DNA of 64,000 nt, from assembly GCA_951812575.1 (NCBI GenBank), contig OX638322.1, positions 2,727,925 to 2,791,924 on the forward strand. Direction: 5' to 3'. Positions 1-9,029 of the stretch are shown here, piece after piece (positions within the stretch are counted from its first letter, which is position 1; each line of letters opens with the position of its first letter). The position numbers and the translations under genes were made by a program. A model generated the notes under the pieces. It ran no database searches. It saw only the letters and a list, made by a program, of their open reading frames with translations, and had not been told where the DNA came from. This DNA is from Candidatus Binatia bacterium (GTDB lineage Bacteria; Desulfobacterota; Binatia; Bin18).

Positions 1-465
1 GCACTTGATGAGATGATCGACGATGAGACGATGATCTGCCATCTGGGCGGCGGTATGGGCGTCGATCTGGGCACGTACTCCCTGGACGACCCGGTCACCG
101 ACATTCAGGTAGAAGGCATCCGCAGCATACTCCCCTGGGTGCAGGCCGCGGTTGTGGGACGCGAGGCGACCGTGCGTGACATCGGCATGCTAACCGGCAC
201 GTCGAGCCGCGTCACTGGCACCCCCGAACAAATCGCGCAGCAACTCGCCGCGTGGCAGGAAGCCGGCATCGACGGTATCAATGTCATCAACGCCACTATC
301 CCAGGCAGCTACACTGAGTTCATCGAACATGTGATGCCCGAGCTGCGGAAGCGGGGGCTTGCCAAAGAGGCGTACACTCCCGGTACCCTGCGCCGAAAAA
401 TCTTCGGTGACGATAGGCTTCCACCGACCCACCCGGCGACGGCGTATCGTGGTGCCTTTTGGTAG
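1..465 (+). CDS. LLM-class flavin monooxygenase, C-terminal part (5' end outside window)
   Basis: The reading frame is open from base 1 and ends at TAG 463-465, so only the last ~154 residues are present. The segment TGTPEQIAQQLAAWQEAGID followed by a PGS..EF..HVMPELRKRGL motif is characteristic of the C-terminus of the NtaA/SnaA/DszA branch of luciferase-like monooxygenases. These FMNH2-dependent enzymes oxidise sulfonates, aminopolycarboxylates or thiophenes with a separate reductase. The substrate cannot be inferred because the active-site half is missing. The same superfamily recurs at 7955-8977 and 46338-47360, but those belong to the shorter 340-residue branch. Confidence 0.8.
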   Translation, partial: ALDEMIDDETMICHLGGGMGVDLGTYSLDDPVTDIQVEGIRSILPWVQAAVVGREATVRDIGMLTGTSSRVTGTPEQIAQQLAAWQEAGIDGINVINATIPGSYTEFIEHVMPELRKRGLAKEAYTPGTLRRKIFGDDRLPPTHPATAYRGAFW

Positions 466-582
466 AGGTTCAGTCAGACAGCGCCCTCTGTCTGGCTTGA
501 CTTCTCCGCGGAATGTCCGTGAAGTGTCTCAAGTGATAACGGTGAAGCGGAGCATCTGAAAATCGGTCCAAGGAGGGCGAGT

Positions 583-2094
583 ATGAGTCGTAACGGGACT
601 ATCAGGAACACAGTACTGCGGAAGCAGCTGAACCATCCGATCATTGACGCCGACGGACACTGGCTTGAGTTTGGGCCGTTGGTCCAGGAACGGCTGCGAA
701 AGATTGGTGGAGATATGGCAGCGGAGGGGTTCTCATTACGCCCCGCGCTCGTCGACCAACAGCTCTCGATGTCTGTGGCCGAGAGGCGCAAGCGACGGAT
801 TGGGCAGCAGGGGTTCTGGGGATTTCCGACCAAGAATACGCGGGACCGCGCCACGGCGTTTATGCCGCAGTTGCTGTATGAACGCATGGAGGAACTCGGT
901 TTCGATTTTTCGGTCATGTATCCGACTATAGGTCTGTCACTCCCCACGATTGCCGATGACGAGACGCGGCGGGTGACCTGTCGCGCATTCAATACGTTTA
1001 GCGCAGATTATTTCCGCAACTTCTCGGATCGTCTGACGCCGGTGGCCGTGATTCCGATGCACACGCCGGAAGAAGCCATTGCAGAGCTCGAACATGTGAA
1101 GCACCAACTGGGATTAAAGGTCGTCATGCTGGGCAGCATGATTCGACGTCAGATACCCGCTATTGCCGAGGAACATCCCACAGCCGCAAGCGTTGCCGCC
1201 TGGTATGATGTCCTCGGACTCGACAGCGAGTATGATTATGACCCCGTGTGGGCGAAGTGTGTCGAGCTCGGCTTCTCGCCGACCTTCCATTCCGGCAGCA
1301 AGGGCTATGGCCTACGCGTCTCGCCGTCGAACTTTTGCTACAACCACATTGGCCATTTTGCCGCTGCCGGTGAAGCGGTGTGTAAAGCGCTCTTTTTGGG
1401 CGGTGTAACCCGCCGGTTCCCGACCCTGAAGTTTGGTTTTCTGGAAGGTGGCGTCGGCTGGGCGTGTCAGCTGTACGTTGACCTGATCGAGCACTGGGAG
1501 AAACGTCATATGGACGCCTTGGAGGAAGTCAAGCCAGAAAACCTCGATGTGGATTTGCTGCGGCAGTTGGCCGAATCGTACGGAAGTCAAGAAATCGTCG
1601 ATGCATTAAAAGAGAGTGAATCTCCCCTGGACACGGCAGCGCAGCCGTATGGTTCCGGGACGGGTGGTGTCGAGAATCTGGATGATTACGCAGCGTGCCA
1701 GATCGACAAGAAGCAGGACTTTCACGAGCTGTTTGCCAAGAATTTTTATTTCGGCTGTGAGGCGGATGACAAAATGAACGCCGTGGCTTTTAATCGGAAA
1801 AATCTTCCGCTCGGCTCGCAGCTGAACGCCTTATTCGGCTCGGACATTGGCCATTTCGACGTGACGGACATGGCCGGGGTCTTATCCGAAGCATACGAAC
1901 TGGTTGAGGATGGCTTGATGGACGCAGACAATTTTCGTGACTTCGTGCTGACGAATCCGGTCCATTTCTGGGCCGACGCCAATCCTGAGTTCTTCAAAGG
2001 CACGCTGGTCGAGCAAGAGACAGCCGCCGTGCTCGCCGCAGGAACACACACCGTGCAAGTGAATGGGGCGGCGGTCGGCCCGCTGTCCAAATAG
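583..2094 (+). CDS. Amidohydrolase-family metal-dependent hydrolase
   Basis: 503 residues, preceded by an AAGGAGGG ribosome site 6-7 bases before ATG 583. The N-terminus has the IIDADGHWLE form of the HxD/DxH metal motif of amidohydrolase_2 (TIM-barrel) proteins. Further in are FSPTFHSGSKGYG, FLEGGVGWACQL and a FGSDIGHFDV segment supplying the late catalytic Asp. This is the architecture of the family that includes decarboxylases such as gamma-resorcylate and ACMS decarboxylase. It is longer than usual (typical 300-400), with an insert between ~330 and 400. It starts a forward cluster with an isochorismatase-like and a saccharopine-dehydrogenase-like gene. The substrate is unknown. Confidence 0.8.
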   Translation: MSRNGTIRNTVLRKQLNHPIIDADGHWLEFGPLVQERLRKIGGDMAAEGFSLRPALVDQQLSMSVAERRKRRIGQQGFWGFPTKNTRDRATAFMPQLLYERMEELGFDFSVMYPTIGLSLPTIADDETRRVTCRAFNTFSADYFRNFSDRLTPVAVIPMHTPEEAIAELEHVKHQLGLKVVMLGSMIRRQIPAIAEEHPTAASVAAWYDVLGLDSEYDYDPVWAKCVELGFSPTFHSGSKGYGLRVSPSNFCYNHIGHFAAAGEAVCKALFLGGVTRRFPTLKFGFLEGGVGWACQLYVDLIEHWEKRHMDALEEVKPENLDVDLLRQLAESYGSQEIVDALKESESPLDTAAQPYGSGTGGVENLDDYAACQIDKKQDFHELFAKNFYFGCEADDKMNAVAFNRKNLPLGSQLNALFGSDIGHFDVTDMAGVLSEAYELVEDGLMDADNFRDFVLTNPVHFWADANPEFFKGTLVEQETAAVLAAGTHTVQVNGAAVGPLSK

Positions 2095-2097
2095 GGG

Positions 2098-2125
2098 ACC
2101 GGTTCAGGCCGGTTGCTTCTTCCTG
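2098..2125 (+). terminator. Hairpin downstream of amidohydrolase
   Basis: ACCGG, a 6-base loop, then CCGGT, followed by a T/C-rich run, four bases after the stop codon at 2094. It is a plausible but weak intrinsic terminator. Confidence 0.4.
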
Positions 2126-2166
2126 GCAGGTCAAGAGGTCCGTTTAGTGCTCCGTTTACGGCGGTT

Positions 2167-2328
2167 TTAGAATGCAGGAAGCGTGGGCTGTGCACCGAGC
2201 AACACTCGTCCAGCCTCATGCTGGAGGGGACGCCTGGTCTCACTCCCAAACGCAAAAGCGGCTCGGGTGCCGCGCGCAGACAGCCGGCCAATCGTCTCGC
2301 GGACGGTATCGAACGCATAGAAAGCAAT
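2167..2328 (-). pseudogene. Decayed C-terminus of an acyl-CoA dehydrogenase-like gene
   Basis: Read on the minus strand this stretch encodes FYAFDTVRETIGRLSARGTR followed by LQHEAGRVLLGAQPTLPAF and a stop. It lines up with the C-terminus of the intact acyl-CoA dehydrogenase-like protein at 18455-19600 (FYVLDTARDTVSQLYARGTR ... IQHSAGRVLLGGEPLDPLF). About 17-19 residues that lie between ARGTRA and AFG in the intact gene are missing. Upstream the homology stops before the isochorismatase gene begins, so the bulk of the gene is lost. It is seen only by comparison with the intact relative in this window. The rest of the 318-base gap 2095-2412 holds the hairpin at 2098 and nothing else I recognise. 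Confidence 0.6.
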
Positions 2329-2412
2329 GTCTCTTTGACTTGCAGAAGCCAGAGAGCATATACTCCCTGCACGAATTCTCTGACAATTCGCTGACGAAAA
2401 GGAGGAGGTCCC

Positions 2413-3054
2413 ATGGCACACCCGACAGCGTTTGATCCGCACAGGAAAACCGATTGGCGCATTGACCCCGCAAACGTCGCGCTTCTCGTTATCGATATGG
2501 AGAACGACGTCCTGCTACCTGGAGCGCACAGCGAGGTCCCGGCCGCTCGTGAGATCGTCCCAACCATCAACCGGCTGGCTCATACGTGCCGGCAAGCGGG
2601 AGTCCCTGTCATTTGGATCCGGCATGTTGAACGGAAAGACGGCAGTGATGCCGGCCTGATGTGGGATTTTCTACCGCCTATGATCGAAGGGACGACAGGG
2701 GTCGAGCTCTACGCCGAGCTTGACGTCCAGCCTGAAGATCATCAGGTCCAAAAGTGTCGCTGGAGCGCGCTCATTCCTGGCTCGTCTAACCTTGAGGGCC
2801 TCTTGCGAGGTCTCAAAAGGGAAAGTCTGATTATCACCGGGGTTGCTACCAATATCTGTTGTGAGTCCACCGCACGGGACGCTGCGATGCTGGACTATAA
2901 GGTGTTTTTTGTCAGCGACGCCAATGCCACCTATTCGCAACAGGCCCATGAAGCAAGCCTCGAAATTCTGCGTCTGGCCTTCTGCCGGGTGCTCACGAGC
3001 GATGAAGTGATCGCTGAGCTCGAAGTGCCAGACAGCCTGCGGGCGACTGCCTAA
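2413..3054 (+). CDS. Isochorismatase-family cysteine hydrolase
   Basis: 213 residues. AAAAGGAGGAGG immediately precedes ATG 2413. The fold's catalytic triad is visible: Asp28 in LLVIDMEND, Lys114 in QKCRWSAL and Cys149 in GVATNICCESTARDA, with the family cis-peptide context around VATN. Such enzymes hydrolyse isochorismate, nicotinamide, N-carbamoyl compounds or biuret-like amides, and sequence alone does not choose among them. It lies between an amidohydrolase and a saccharopine-dehydrogenase-like gene on the same strand. The 32-base gap to the next gene suggests co-transcription with it. Confidence 0.85.
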   Translation: MAHPTAFDPHRKTDWRIDPANVALLVIDMENDVLLPGAHSEVPAAREIVPTINRLAHTCRQAGVPVIWIRHVERKDGSDAGLMWDFLPPMIEGTTGVELYAELDVQPEDHQVQKCRWSALIPGSSNLEGLLRGLKRESLIITGVATNICCESTARDAAMLDYKVFFVSDANATYSQQAHEASLEILRLAFCRVLTSDEVIAELEVPDSLRATA

Positions 3055-3086
3055 ATACGAGCGCTCGCCACAAGGGGAGGGGACTG

Positions 3087-4265
3087 ATGCGTGTGCTGCT
3101 ACTCGGAGGCGCGGGCACCCAAGGCTCTCGGATTGCCAGGCTTTTGGCCCAGGAAGACAGTATTACTGAACTTGTTGTCTCAGATTTGGACGGTGAGCAG
3201 GCCAAGCGGGTTGCTCAAGAGGTTGGGGCGAGCGCAGGTCTCGGTCTGGACATTCGTGATCATCCGGCCCTCTTGGCGGCTGCGCGCAACACAGATCTCA
3301 TCGGTAACTTTGCCGGCCCGTATTCCGATACGGGTCTGCCCGGTATGCGCGCTGCTGTAGAGGCGGGAGTCCACTATGTCGATATCAACGATGATCTCAA
3401 CGTCAGTGATCTGGCGGCTCAATATAGTGGAGAAGCTGAGCGGCGTGGCTGTACGCTCGTCCTGGGAATCGGAGGTTCCCCAGGATTGACGAACCTCTGG
3501 GCCCGAGCTGGGGCAGATAGGCTGGAGCGCGTAGATCGGATTGGTCTAAATTGGATTGCCAGCATCAGCGTTTTTGCCCGCGCCCTGTGGATCCATCGGA
3601 TGGGTATGGCGAGCGCCTCTGTTCCTGTCTGTCGTGCTGGCCAGATCCAAGAGATCCAGGCCTGGACAGAGGAGGAAAGCTTAAATTTCCCCCCGCCGAT
3701 CGGGCGGCAGACCGTACGAGTAGTAGGACATGGGGAGCCCTTGATGCTCCACGCCTCTCGTGCCCTGCTTAAGGAGCCGCAGGCAGTCGTGTGTAAGGGT
3801 GGGTATTGGGTGGAGGAGTTTAACTCACTCCTGACCTTTCTGCGAGACGCGCGTTTGTGCACCACAGAACCCTTGCAAGTTGGCGAGAGTCCTATTGTCC
3901 CCTTTGATTTTATGGTGGAGTTTTTGACCTCGCGGTACTTTGTCGAGAGCCCACTATTCCAACGGATTGCCGCGCTCGATGCTGCCAAGGGGACTGGATT
4001 TGGGGTCGTTGTCTATGTTGAGGGAGAGAAGCACGGTGTCCGTACCCGCTGTACGTTTCGTGGGGCTTCAGCCGATCGAAATCTGATTATCACCGGACCA
4101 GCGGTCACCGCCATCATGCTCTTAGCCGATGGGACAATTACGCAGCGAGGGGTCCTTTTCCCTGAAGCCCTGCCTTCTGAACCGGTCTTGAACTGCTTGG
4201 GGAAGCGTATGACATGGGAGGAGGAAATGGAAAGCCTGGAGGATACTCAGATATCTCCCACATAA
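3087..4265 (+). CDS. Saccharopine dehydrogenase-family NAD(P)-binding protein
   Basis: 392 residues with a start at ATG 3087 behind AGGGGAGGGGAC. The N-terminus is a Rossmann motif, RVLLLGGAGTQGSRIARLLA, followed by an acidic D at the end of strand 2 (VVSDLDGEQA), which favours NAD(H) over NADP(H). The middle segment GIGGSPGLTNLWARAGADRL is typical of saccharopine dehydrogenase-like (Sacchrp_dh_NADP) proteins. Many of these are not lysine-pathway enzymes but reduce or oxidise other amino-acid adducts. It follows the isochorismatase-like gene by 32 bases, consistent with one transcript. No substrate is implied. Confidence 0.75.
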   Translation: MRVLLLGGAGTQGSRIARLLAQEDSITELVVSDLDGEQAKRVAQEVGASAGLGLDIRDHPALLAAARNTDLIGNFAGPYSDTGLPGMRAAVEAGVHYVDINDDLNVSDLAAQYSGEAERRGCTLVLGIGGSPGLTNLWARAGADRLERVDRIGLNWIASISVFARALWIHRMGMASASVPVCRAGQIQEIQAWTEEESLNFPPPIGRQTVRVVGHGEPLMLHASRALLKEPQAVVCKGGYWVEEFNSLLTFLRDARLCTTEPLQVGESPIVPFDFMVEFLTSRYFVESPLFQRIAALDAAKGTGFGVVVYVEGEKHGVRTRCTFRGASADRNLIITGPAVTAIMLLADGTITQRGVLFPEALPSEPVLNCLGKRMTWEEEMESLEDTQISPT

Positions 4266-4323
4266 GGAAACGGCTTATCTTTGTCCCTACAACCCCCAAC
4301 CACTCCACATGCCGTCGGCTTCG

Positions 4324-5397
4324 CTAGCCCTTCGTGCAGATGTAGTAGTTATTCATCATATCCTGTTCGACATTCTTGATGGTGACCTGAGTAAAGCCGG
4401 CTTCGCTCAACAGCTCCTGAGCCTTGTGTCTGCCCCACATCGCGCCGAGACCCTCACCCCGGAGGGCCAATGAGACCGACATTCAATGCATGCACGAGAT
4501 GCTATACAACATCGGTCCCAGGATGTGGTCGCGGTTCTCCTCCAAATGACTCGAGCTGTTCACATCCACCATCAAAAACGTGCCGTCGGGCCGCAGGGCC
4601 TGGGCAATGCCCTTAAGTACGGCGCGGGGATGCGCCTGGTCGTGGATGGAATCAAAGGCGGTGATGAAGTCGTAGCGGCTGACCTCGTCGAGCTCGGCCG
4701 CATCCTTGACGGCCAACTGGGTATTGGAGAGGCCCCACTCCTGCGCTTCCGCCCGGCCCGCAGCGACGCCTTCTTCCGAGAAGTCATAGCCTGTAAAGCG
4801 GCTCTGTGGAAACGCTTTCGCCATGAGATTGACCGCATGGCCACTTCCACATCCGACGTCGAGGACGTCAATGCCCGTGCGTAAACGCTCGACCAACTGG
4901 GAAACGAGGGGCAAGGTCGTGTCAACGAGAGACACATCGTGGACGGCTCCACTCACCTCGGCCATCAGCTGATGGAAGTCATTGAACGCTGAATACGGCA
5001 CGCCGCCGCCGTTGCGAAAACTGTCCACGATGCCCTGCTGGACTCTTGCCACCATTGGCACCATTTGTAGCAGCGCCGCGAGGTTCTTCGGGCCGGCTGC
5101 TCGAGTGATGGCGGCGGCATGCTCAGGCGGGAGGCGGTAGGTTTTCCCGGCAGGGTCATAGTCCACAATCCGGCCGGTCACCATGGCTCCGAGCCACTCG
5201 CGCACGTAGCGTTCGTTTAAGCTACTCGCCGCCGCAATCTGCTCACTCGTCGAGGGGGCTAAGCCAGCCAGTGTGTCAAACAGGCCGACTTGGTGGCCGA
5301 TGACTATCATCTGGGCCACGCTCGCGTCATTTAAAATGCCGAGCATCTTTTTGGAAAAGGCGTCGGCTTTTGCCCGGTCAAACTGTGGGTCTGCCAT
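4324..5397 (-). CDS. Class I SAM-dependent methyltransferase with in-frame UGA (candidate selenoprotein)
   Basis: 357 residues if UGA at 4483-4485 is read as residue 305. Start ATG 5397 follows AAGGAGGAAG. The N-terminal ~100 residues form a winged-helix domain ([16 protein letters not shown]) and the catalytic domain has the SAM motif [15 protein letters not shown], as in Rv2258c-type methyltransferases. The UGA interrupts at YSISCMH-stop. In the same frame translation resumes with [17 protein letters not shown] and ends [14 protein letters not shown] before TAG 4324-4326, which is exactly the expected C-terminus of this family. From memory, homologues read HCMTVSLA here, so the UGA replaces Cys. 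A SECIS-like hairpin lies at 4449-4468. The alternatives are a nonsense mutation or a sequencing error. It is a single gene on the minus strand. Confidence 0.75.
4449..4468 (-). promoter_or_regulatory. Candidate bacterial SECIS element
   Basis: In the mRNA, GGCCCUC pairs with GAGGGUC (7 bp, one G-U) around the loop CGGGGU. The loop begins 21 nucleotides after the UGA at 4483-4485, inside the 16-37 nucleotide spacing known for bacterial SECIS, and has a G near its 5' side as SelB-binding loops do. The hairpin lies within the coding sequence, as bacterial SECIS elements do. SelB recognition is inferred. Confidence 0.6.
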
Positions 5398-5787
5398 CTC
5401 TTCCTCCTTGTTTTTCTCTCCCTGGTTTTTTCACACCCTGTCCGGCGGACGCAAGGGTTCAGGAGGACGACCAACGGGGGTGGCGACTTGTGACTTCATC
5501 AATTCCCGCACCTGCGACCAGTCGTTAAGCTAGACCGGACGTGAGAGGGTATCATTCAGCGATTGGCCACCTACGTCCGTGGCTTCCAGCCGAGCCCGAT
5601 ATCGAATCGCGATACGCAGGAAGCTGGGGCCATATCTTCTCGTTTCATCAGTTTTGTCGAGCCTTGTTGTCACTGGCCGCCAATGATTGCGGGTGGAAAC
5701 CGGTGATTCTGATCTGAGTCTGTGGTACGTAAAGGCATCCTATGATTACTGCTGGCTGTAAACCCACGATCGGAAGGATGGCAATTC
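5398..5787. other. 390-base divergent intergenic region
   Basis: This lies between the divergently transcribed methyltransferase and epoxide hydrolase. Apart from the methyltransferase ribosome site (AAGGAGGAAG just upstream of 5397) I see no gene, RNA or clear inverted repeat. It must hold promoters for both genes, but none is convincing by eye. Confidence 0.4.
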
Positions 5788-6930
5788 ATGAGTGATCACA
5801 TCGAGCCTTTTCGCATTGCGGCAACTGACGAGCAGCTCGGCGACCTGAAGCAGCGGCTGCGCAACACCCGGTGGCCCGAGCAGGAATGTGTGGACGACTG
5901 GACCCAGGGGATCCCGCTCAGTTATACGCAGGAGCTGTGCAAATACTGGCTCGAGCAGTACGACTGGCGGGCGCGAGAGGAGCAGCTCAATCGCTTTCCG
6001 CAGTTCCGGACCACGATCGACGGACTGGGGATTCATTTCATTCATGCTCGCTCACCGCATCCTGACGCAATGCCGCTGGTGATTTCGCACGGCTGGCCGG
6101 GATCGATCGTCGAGTTCCATAAAGTCATTGAGCCGCTGACAAATCCGACCGCGTTCGGGGGCGATGCTGCCGACGCATTTCACGTGGTTGCCCCGTCGCT
6201 GCCGGGCTACGGATTCTCCGATAAGCCGTCACGCACCGGATGGAAGGTGCAACGCATTGCACGTGCCTGGTCGCAGCTGATGCAGCGGCTCGGCTATACG
6301 CGCTACGCTGCCCAGGGCGGCGATTGGGGCGCGGTGGTGACGATGTACATCGGTGTGCAGGATCCAGACAATTGCCTCGGCATCCACATGAACCTGGTGC
6401 TGGCGATGCCCGATCCAACGATGGACGATTTGACGGAACAGGAAAAATCGGCGCTCGAAAAAATGAAGTATTACAACGACTGGGACTCCGGCTATTCCAA
6501 GCAGCAAAGCACCCGGCCGCAAACGGTCGGGTATGGTCTGACCGATTCCCCCGCTGGACAAGCGGCCTGGATTATCGAGAAGTTCTGGTCGTGGATGGAC
6601 TGCGATGGCCATCCAGAGAACGTTGTCACGCGCGATGAACTGCTCGACAACGTGATGCTGTATTGGTTGCCGGCGACCGCCACTTCTTCTGCCCGACTGT
6701 ATTGGGAGAGCTTCAACGAGGCATTCGCCCGGCAGGATCCGGTCAACGTTCCCGTCGGGTGCTCCATCTTCCCCAAGGAGATCTTTCACACCTCCAGACG
6801 CTTGGCCGAGAGGCGATTCGCGAATGTGGTGTACTTCAACGAACTCGACAAGGGTGGCCATTTCGCCGCGTTCGAACAACCCGAGTCGTATCTACGCGAG
6901 GTGCGCACCTGCTTCCGGGGGCTGAGATAA
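5788..6930 (+). CDS. Epoxide hydrolase (EHN-domain alpha/beta hydrolase)
   Basis: 380 residues, start ATG 5788 behind CGGAAGGATGG. The N-terminal EHN domain (DLKQRLRNTRWPEQ, then DWRAREEQLNRFPQFRTTIDG) precedes an alpha/beta hydrolase core. The oxyanion motif is HGWPGS and the nucleophile elbow is AAQGGDWGA, with Asp as nucleophile. The C-terminal GGHFAAFEQPE carries the catalytic His. Juxtaglomerular-type epoxide hydrolases open epoxides to diols, a usual step after monooxygenase attack on alkenes or aromatics. A relative with the same layout sits at 52945-54114. Its neighbour SMP-30 is convergent and separated by a terminator, so it is probably a monocistronic unit. Confidence 0.88.
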   Translation: MSDHIEPFRIAATDEQLGDLKQRLRNTRWPEQECVDDWTQGIPLSYTQELCKYWLEQYDWRAREEQLNRFPQFRTTIDGLGIHFIHARSPHPDAMPLVISHGWPGSIVEFHKVIEPLTNPTAFGGDAADAFHVVAPSLPGYGFSDKPSRTGWKVQRIARAWSQLMQRLGYTRYAAQGGDWGAVVTMYIGVQDPDNCLGIHMNLVLAMPDPTMDDLTEQEKSALEKMKYYNDWDSGYSKQQSTRPQTVGYGLTDSPAGQAAWIIEKFWSWMDCDGHPENVVTRDELLDNVMLYWLPATATSSARLYWESFNEAFARQDPVNVPVGCSIFPKEIFHTSRRLAERRFANVVYFNELDKGGHFAAFEQPESYLREVRTCFRGLR

Positions 6931-6953
6931 ATCGCGGGGTAAATGAAAGAGCA

Positions 6954-6980
6954 GGGGACCGATCAAGTCGGTCCTCCTTT
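6954..6980. terminator. Bidirectional intrinsic terminator
   Basis: GGACCGA and TCGGTCC form a perfect 7-bp stem around TCAAG, followed by CCTCCTTTT. It sits between the convergent epoxide hydrolase and SMP-30 genes. Confidence 0.65.
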
Positions 6981-6986
6981 TCGCCC

Positions 6987-7928
6987 CTAGCGCGTATAGT
7001 GCAGCTTGAGCCCCGGGCGAGGCCAGTCCATAGCTACCAACTTGCCCTGACTGGTCAGCGTAATATAGGCCGTTTGCAGGTCGGGTCCGCCAAAGCAAAT
7101 GTTCGTGGTGAGCGGATCGGGGGTAGGAAGATGTTCCACTGACACCCCGTCGGGCGAAATGACGCTAATACCGCCATTCATGAGGGTGGCGACACACACA
7201 TTCCCCGCACTATCCACGGCCATGGAATCAAGCAGTTGGTAGCCGGGGAGGCCGACTAAGAGTTGTCCGCCTCCTGGTCCGGTCAGCAGACTCCCACCTC
7301 CGCCGCCCATTTGCGCGAATTCTCCTGGCCCCGCGAGATCCCATTGCCAGACCCGTCCCTCGAACGTCTGGGCGACATAGAGTGTGGTATCGTCCCGTGC
7401 GAGGCCAACCCCGTTAGGCCCGTCAATAGGGAAGACCATCTCTGTAATCTGTGAGCCGTCCGGCTTGGCGTAATACACGCCACAGCGGTCTTTCTGGGTC
7501 TCTTGAACCTTGCCAAAGTCGGTGAACCAGAACCCACCGGCGGCATCGAACACAATATCGTTCGGACCCCGGAGCTGACGGCCATTACACTCGGTATACA
7601 GCGTTTCGACTGTGCCACGCATGATATCAACGCGCTGAATACTGCCGCCCGTATAATCATCCGCAAGGCCATCTCCGGGCGTGAGTTTTCCATCGACTTC
7701 GATCAGTTTGAGGCCTCCGTTGTTGCACACATACATCATCCCGTCCGGACCGATTGCCGCGCCGTTTGCCGACCCGCCGAGCTCTGCAACAACGTCTTTC
7801 TTTCCATCTGGCTGCACCCGCACCAGCCTGCCGGTCTGGAGCTCGGTAACGATGATACTGCCATCGTCCATCGCAACCGGCCCTTCCGGATAGAGCAGTC
7901 CCGACGTGATTTCTCGTATTTCTGCCAT
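6987..7928 (-). CDS. SMP-30/gluconolactonase-family protein
   Basis: 313 residues. ATG 7928 follows AAGGGGGAAC. Six-bladed propeller features are visible: LLYPEGPVAMDDGSIIVTEL at the N-terminus, a repeated RGPNDIVFDAAGGFWFTDFG (metal-binding Asn/Asp of SMP-30 lactonases), DGPNGVGLARDDTTLYVAQT and SMAVDSAGNVCVATL. Family members are Ca/Zn-dependent lactonases acting on sugar or other lactones. The next gene upstream on the same strand is an LLM monooxygenase, 26 bases away. A monooxygenase making a lactone and a lactonase opening it would be a coherent pair, but that is inference. Confidence 0.82.
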   Translation of the reverse strand: MAEIREITSGLLYPEGPVAMDDGSIIVTELQTGRLVRVQPDGKKDVVAELGGSANGAAIGPDGMMYVCNNGGLKLIEVDGKLTPGDGLADDYTGGSIQRVDIMRGTVETLYTECNGRQLRGPNDIVFDAAGGFWFTDFGKVQETQKDRCGVYYAKPDGSQITEMVFPIDGPNGVGLARDDTTLYVAQTFEGRVWQWDLAGPGEFAQMGGGGGSLLTGPGGGQLLVGLPGYQLLDSMAVDSAGNVCVATLMNGGISVISPDGVSVEHLPTPDPLTTNICFGGPDLQTAYITLTSQGKLVAMDWPRPGLKLHYTR

Positions 7929-7954
7929 GACGTGTTCCCCCTTATTGAACCAGG

Positions 7955-8977
7955 TTAGTGCAGACTTGGCATAATTTCTTTCGCAAACAGCTCCATCGAC
8001 CGTTGGCTCTTGGCTGGGTCCAAACCCGGCAGATGCATGCCCATGACAATATGGGTCGTCCGTATTGTGCCGGTCATGGCTTCAATCTCCCGGCTAACAT
8101 CGTCAGGCGTGCCAACCATTGGGGCACCAATGAGCTGATCCGTCACATTGCGCAGTTCTGCTGCTGGTGGGAGCTGAGCAAATTTCTCGGCACCGGCAAA
8201 GTCCTTGGCCTCAGCCAGCCAGCGACCGTACCAAGTTAACATATAGTGCAGATGCTCTTGGACATTGTCCCAGGCTTCGTCTCGCGTCGGGGCAACATGT
8301 GCCCAACGGAGTTGAGCGGCGTGAAAGTCTTTGGGATCACGTCCGTGGGTGCGCAGGGCAGTGTCATAGGTCTCCTGGGCACCGGCGTCGTTTGTGCCCA
8401 GGAAGTGGCAGCCCATCCGGGCCGCGCGTTCGACCGCTTTTGGTTGTCCCGCCCCAATCCACAATGGGGGATGCGGATTTTGCGCGGGTTTGGGGACTAA
8501 GCTGATATTCTTGAGATGGTAGTGCTTGCCCTCGTACGAGAACGGATCTTGGGTCCACATACCTCGGATGACTTCGATGCCTTCTTCGAGCAGGGACGCC
8601 CGTTGTTTGCGGGGAATGCCATAGCCTTCGAACTCGGACGGCGAATAGCCCTGTCCGAAACCCATATCGAAGCGACCATTGGAAATGATATCGACGGTTG
8701 CGGCATCTTCTCCCACGCGCACCGCATTGTGCAACGGCAACAGCAGCAGAAACGTCCCAATCCGGACCCGACTGGTCATGGTCGCCACGGCGCTGGCAAT
8801 CGGCAGGAGAGACGGCGAGTAGCCATCTTCAGCAAAGTGATGTTCGGTCAACCAAACGGTGTCGTAGCCGAGTTCTTCGGCTATCTGGGTTTGTTTGAGT
8901 TGCTCGGCATAAAACTGCGGCCAGGGTGTGCGCCACTGGGGCGGATTGCGAAACGGAAATAATAAGCCTACGTCCAT
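7955..8977 (-). CDS. LLM-class flavin-dependent oxidoreductase
   Basis: 340 residues, start ATG 8977 behind CAAGGAGGACAAC. The N-terminus MDVGLLFPFRNPPQWRTPWP, LTEHHFAEDGYSPS and VRIGTFLLLLPLHNAVRVGEDAATVDIIS are typical of bacterial luciferase-like TIM-barrel monooxygenases using reduced FMN or F420. DMGFGQGYSPSEFEGYG and PLWIGAGQPKAVERAARMG are further family blocks. A paralogue of identical length is at 46338-47360. It is probably co-transcribed with the downstream SMP-30 gene, 26 bases away. Confidence 0.87.
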   Translation of the reverse strand: MDVGLLFPFRNPPQWRTPWPQFYAEQLKQTQIAEELGYDTVWLTEHHFAEDGYSPSLLPIASAVATMTSRVRIGTFLLLLPLHNAVRVGEDAATVDIISNGRFDMGFGQGYSPSEFEGYGIPRKQRASLLEEGIEVIRGMWTQDPFSYEGKHYHLKNISLVPKPAQNPHPPLWIGAGQPKAVERAARMGCHFLGTNDAGAQETYDTALRTHGRDPKDFHAAQLRWAHVAPTRDEAWDNVQEHLHYMLTWYGRWLAEAKDFAGAEKFAQLPPAAELRNVTDQLIGAPMVGTPDDVSREIEAMTGTIRTTHIVMGMHLPGLDPAKSQRSMELFAKEIMPSLH

Positions 8978-9029
8978 GTTGTCCTCCTTGACCTGACATT
9001 ATCCTTCTCAAACCGTGCGATAGGATGTT

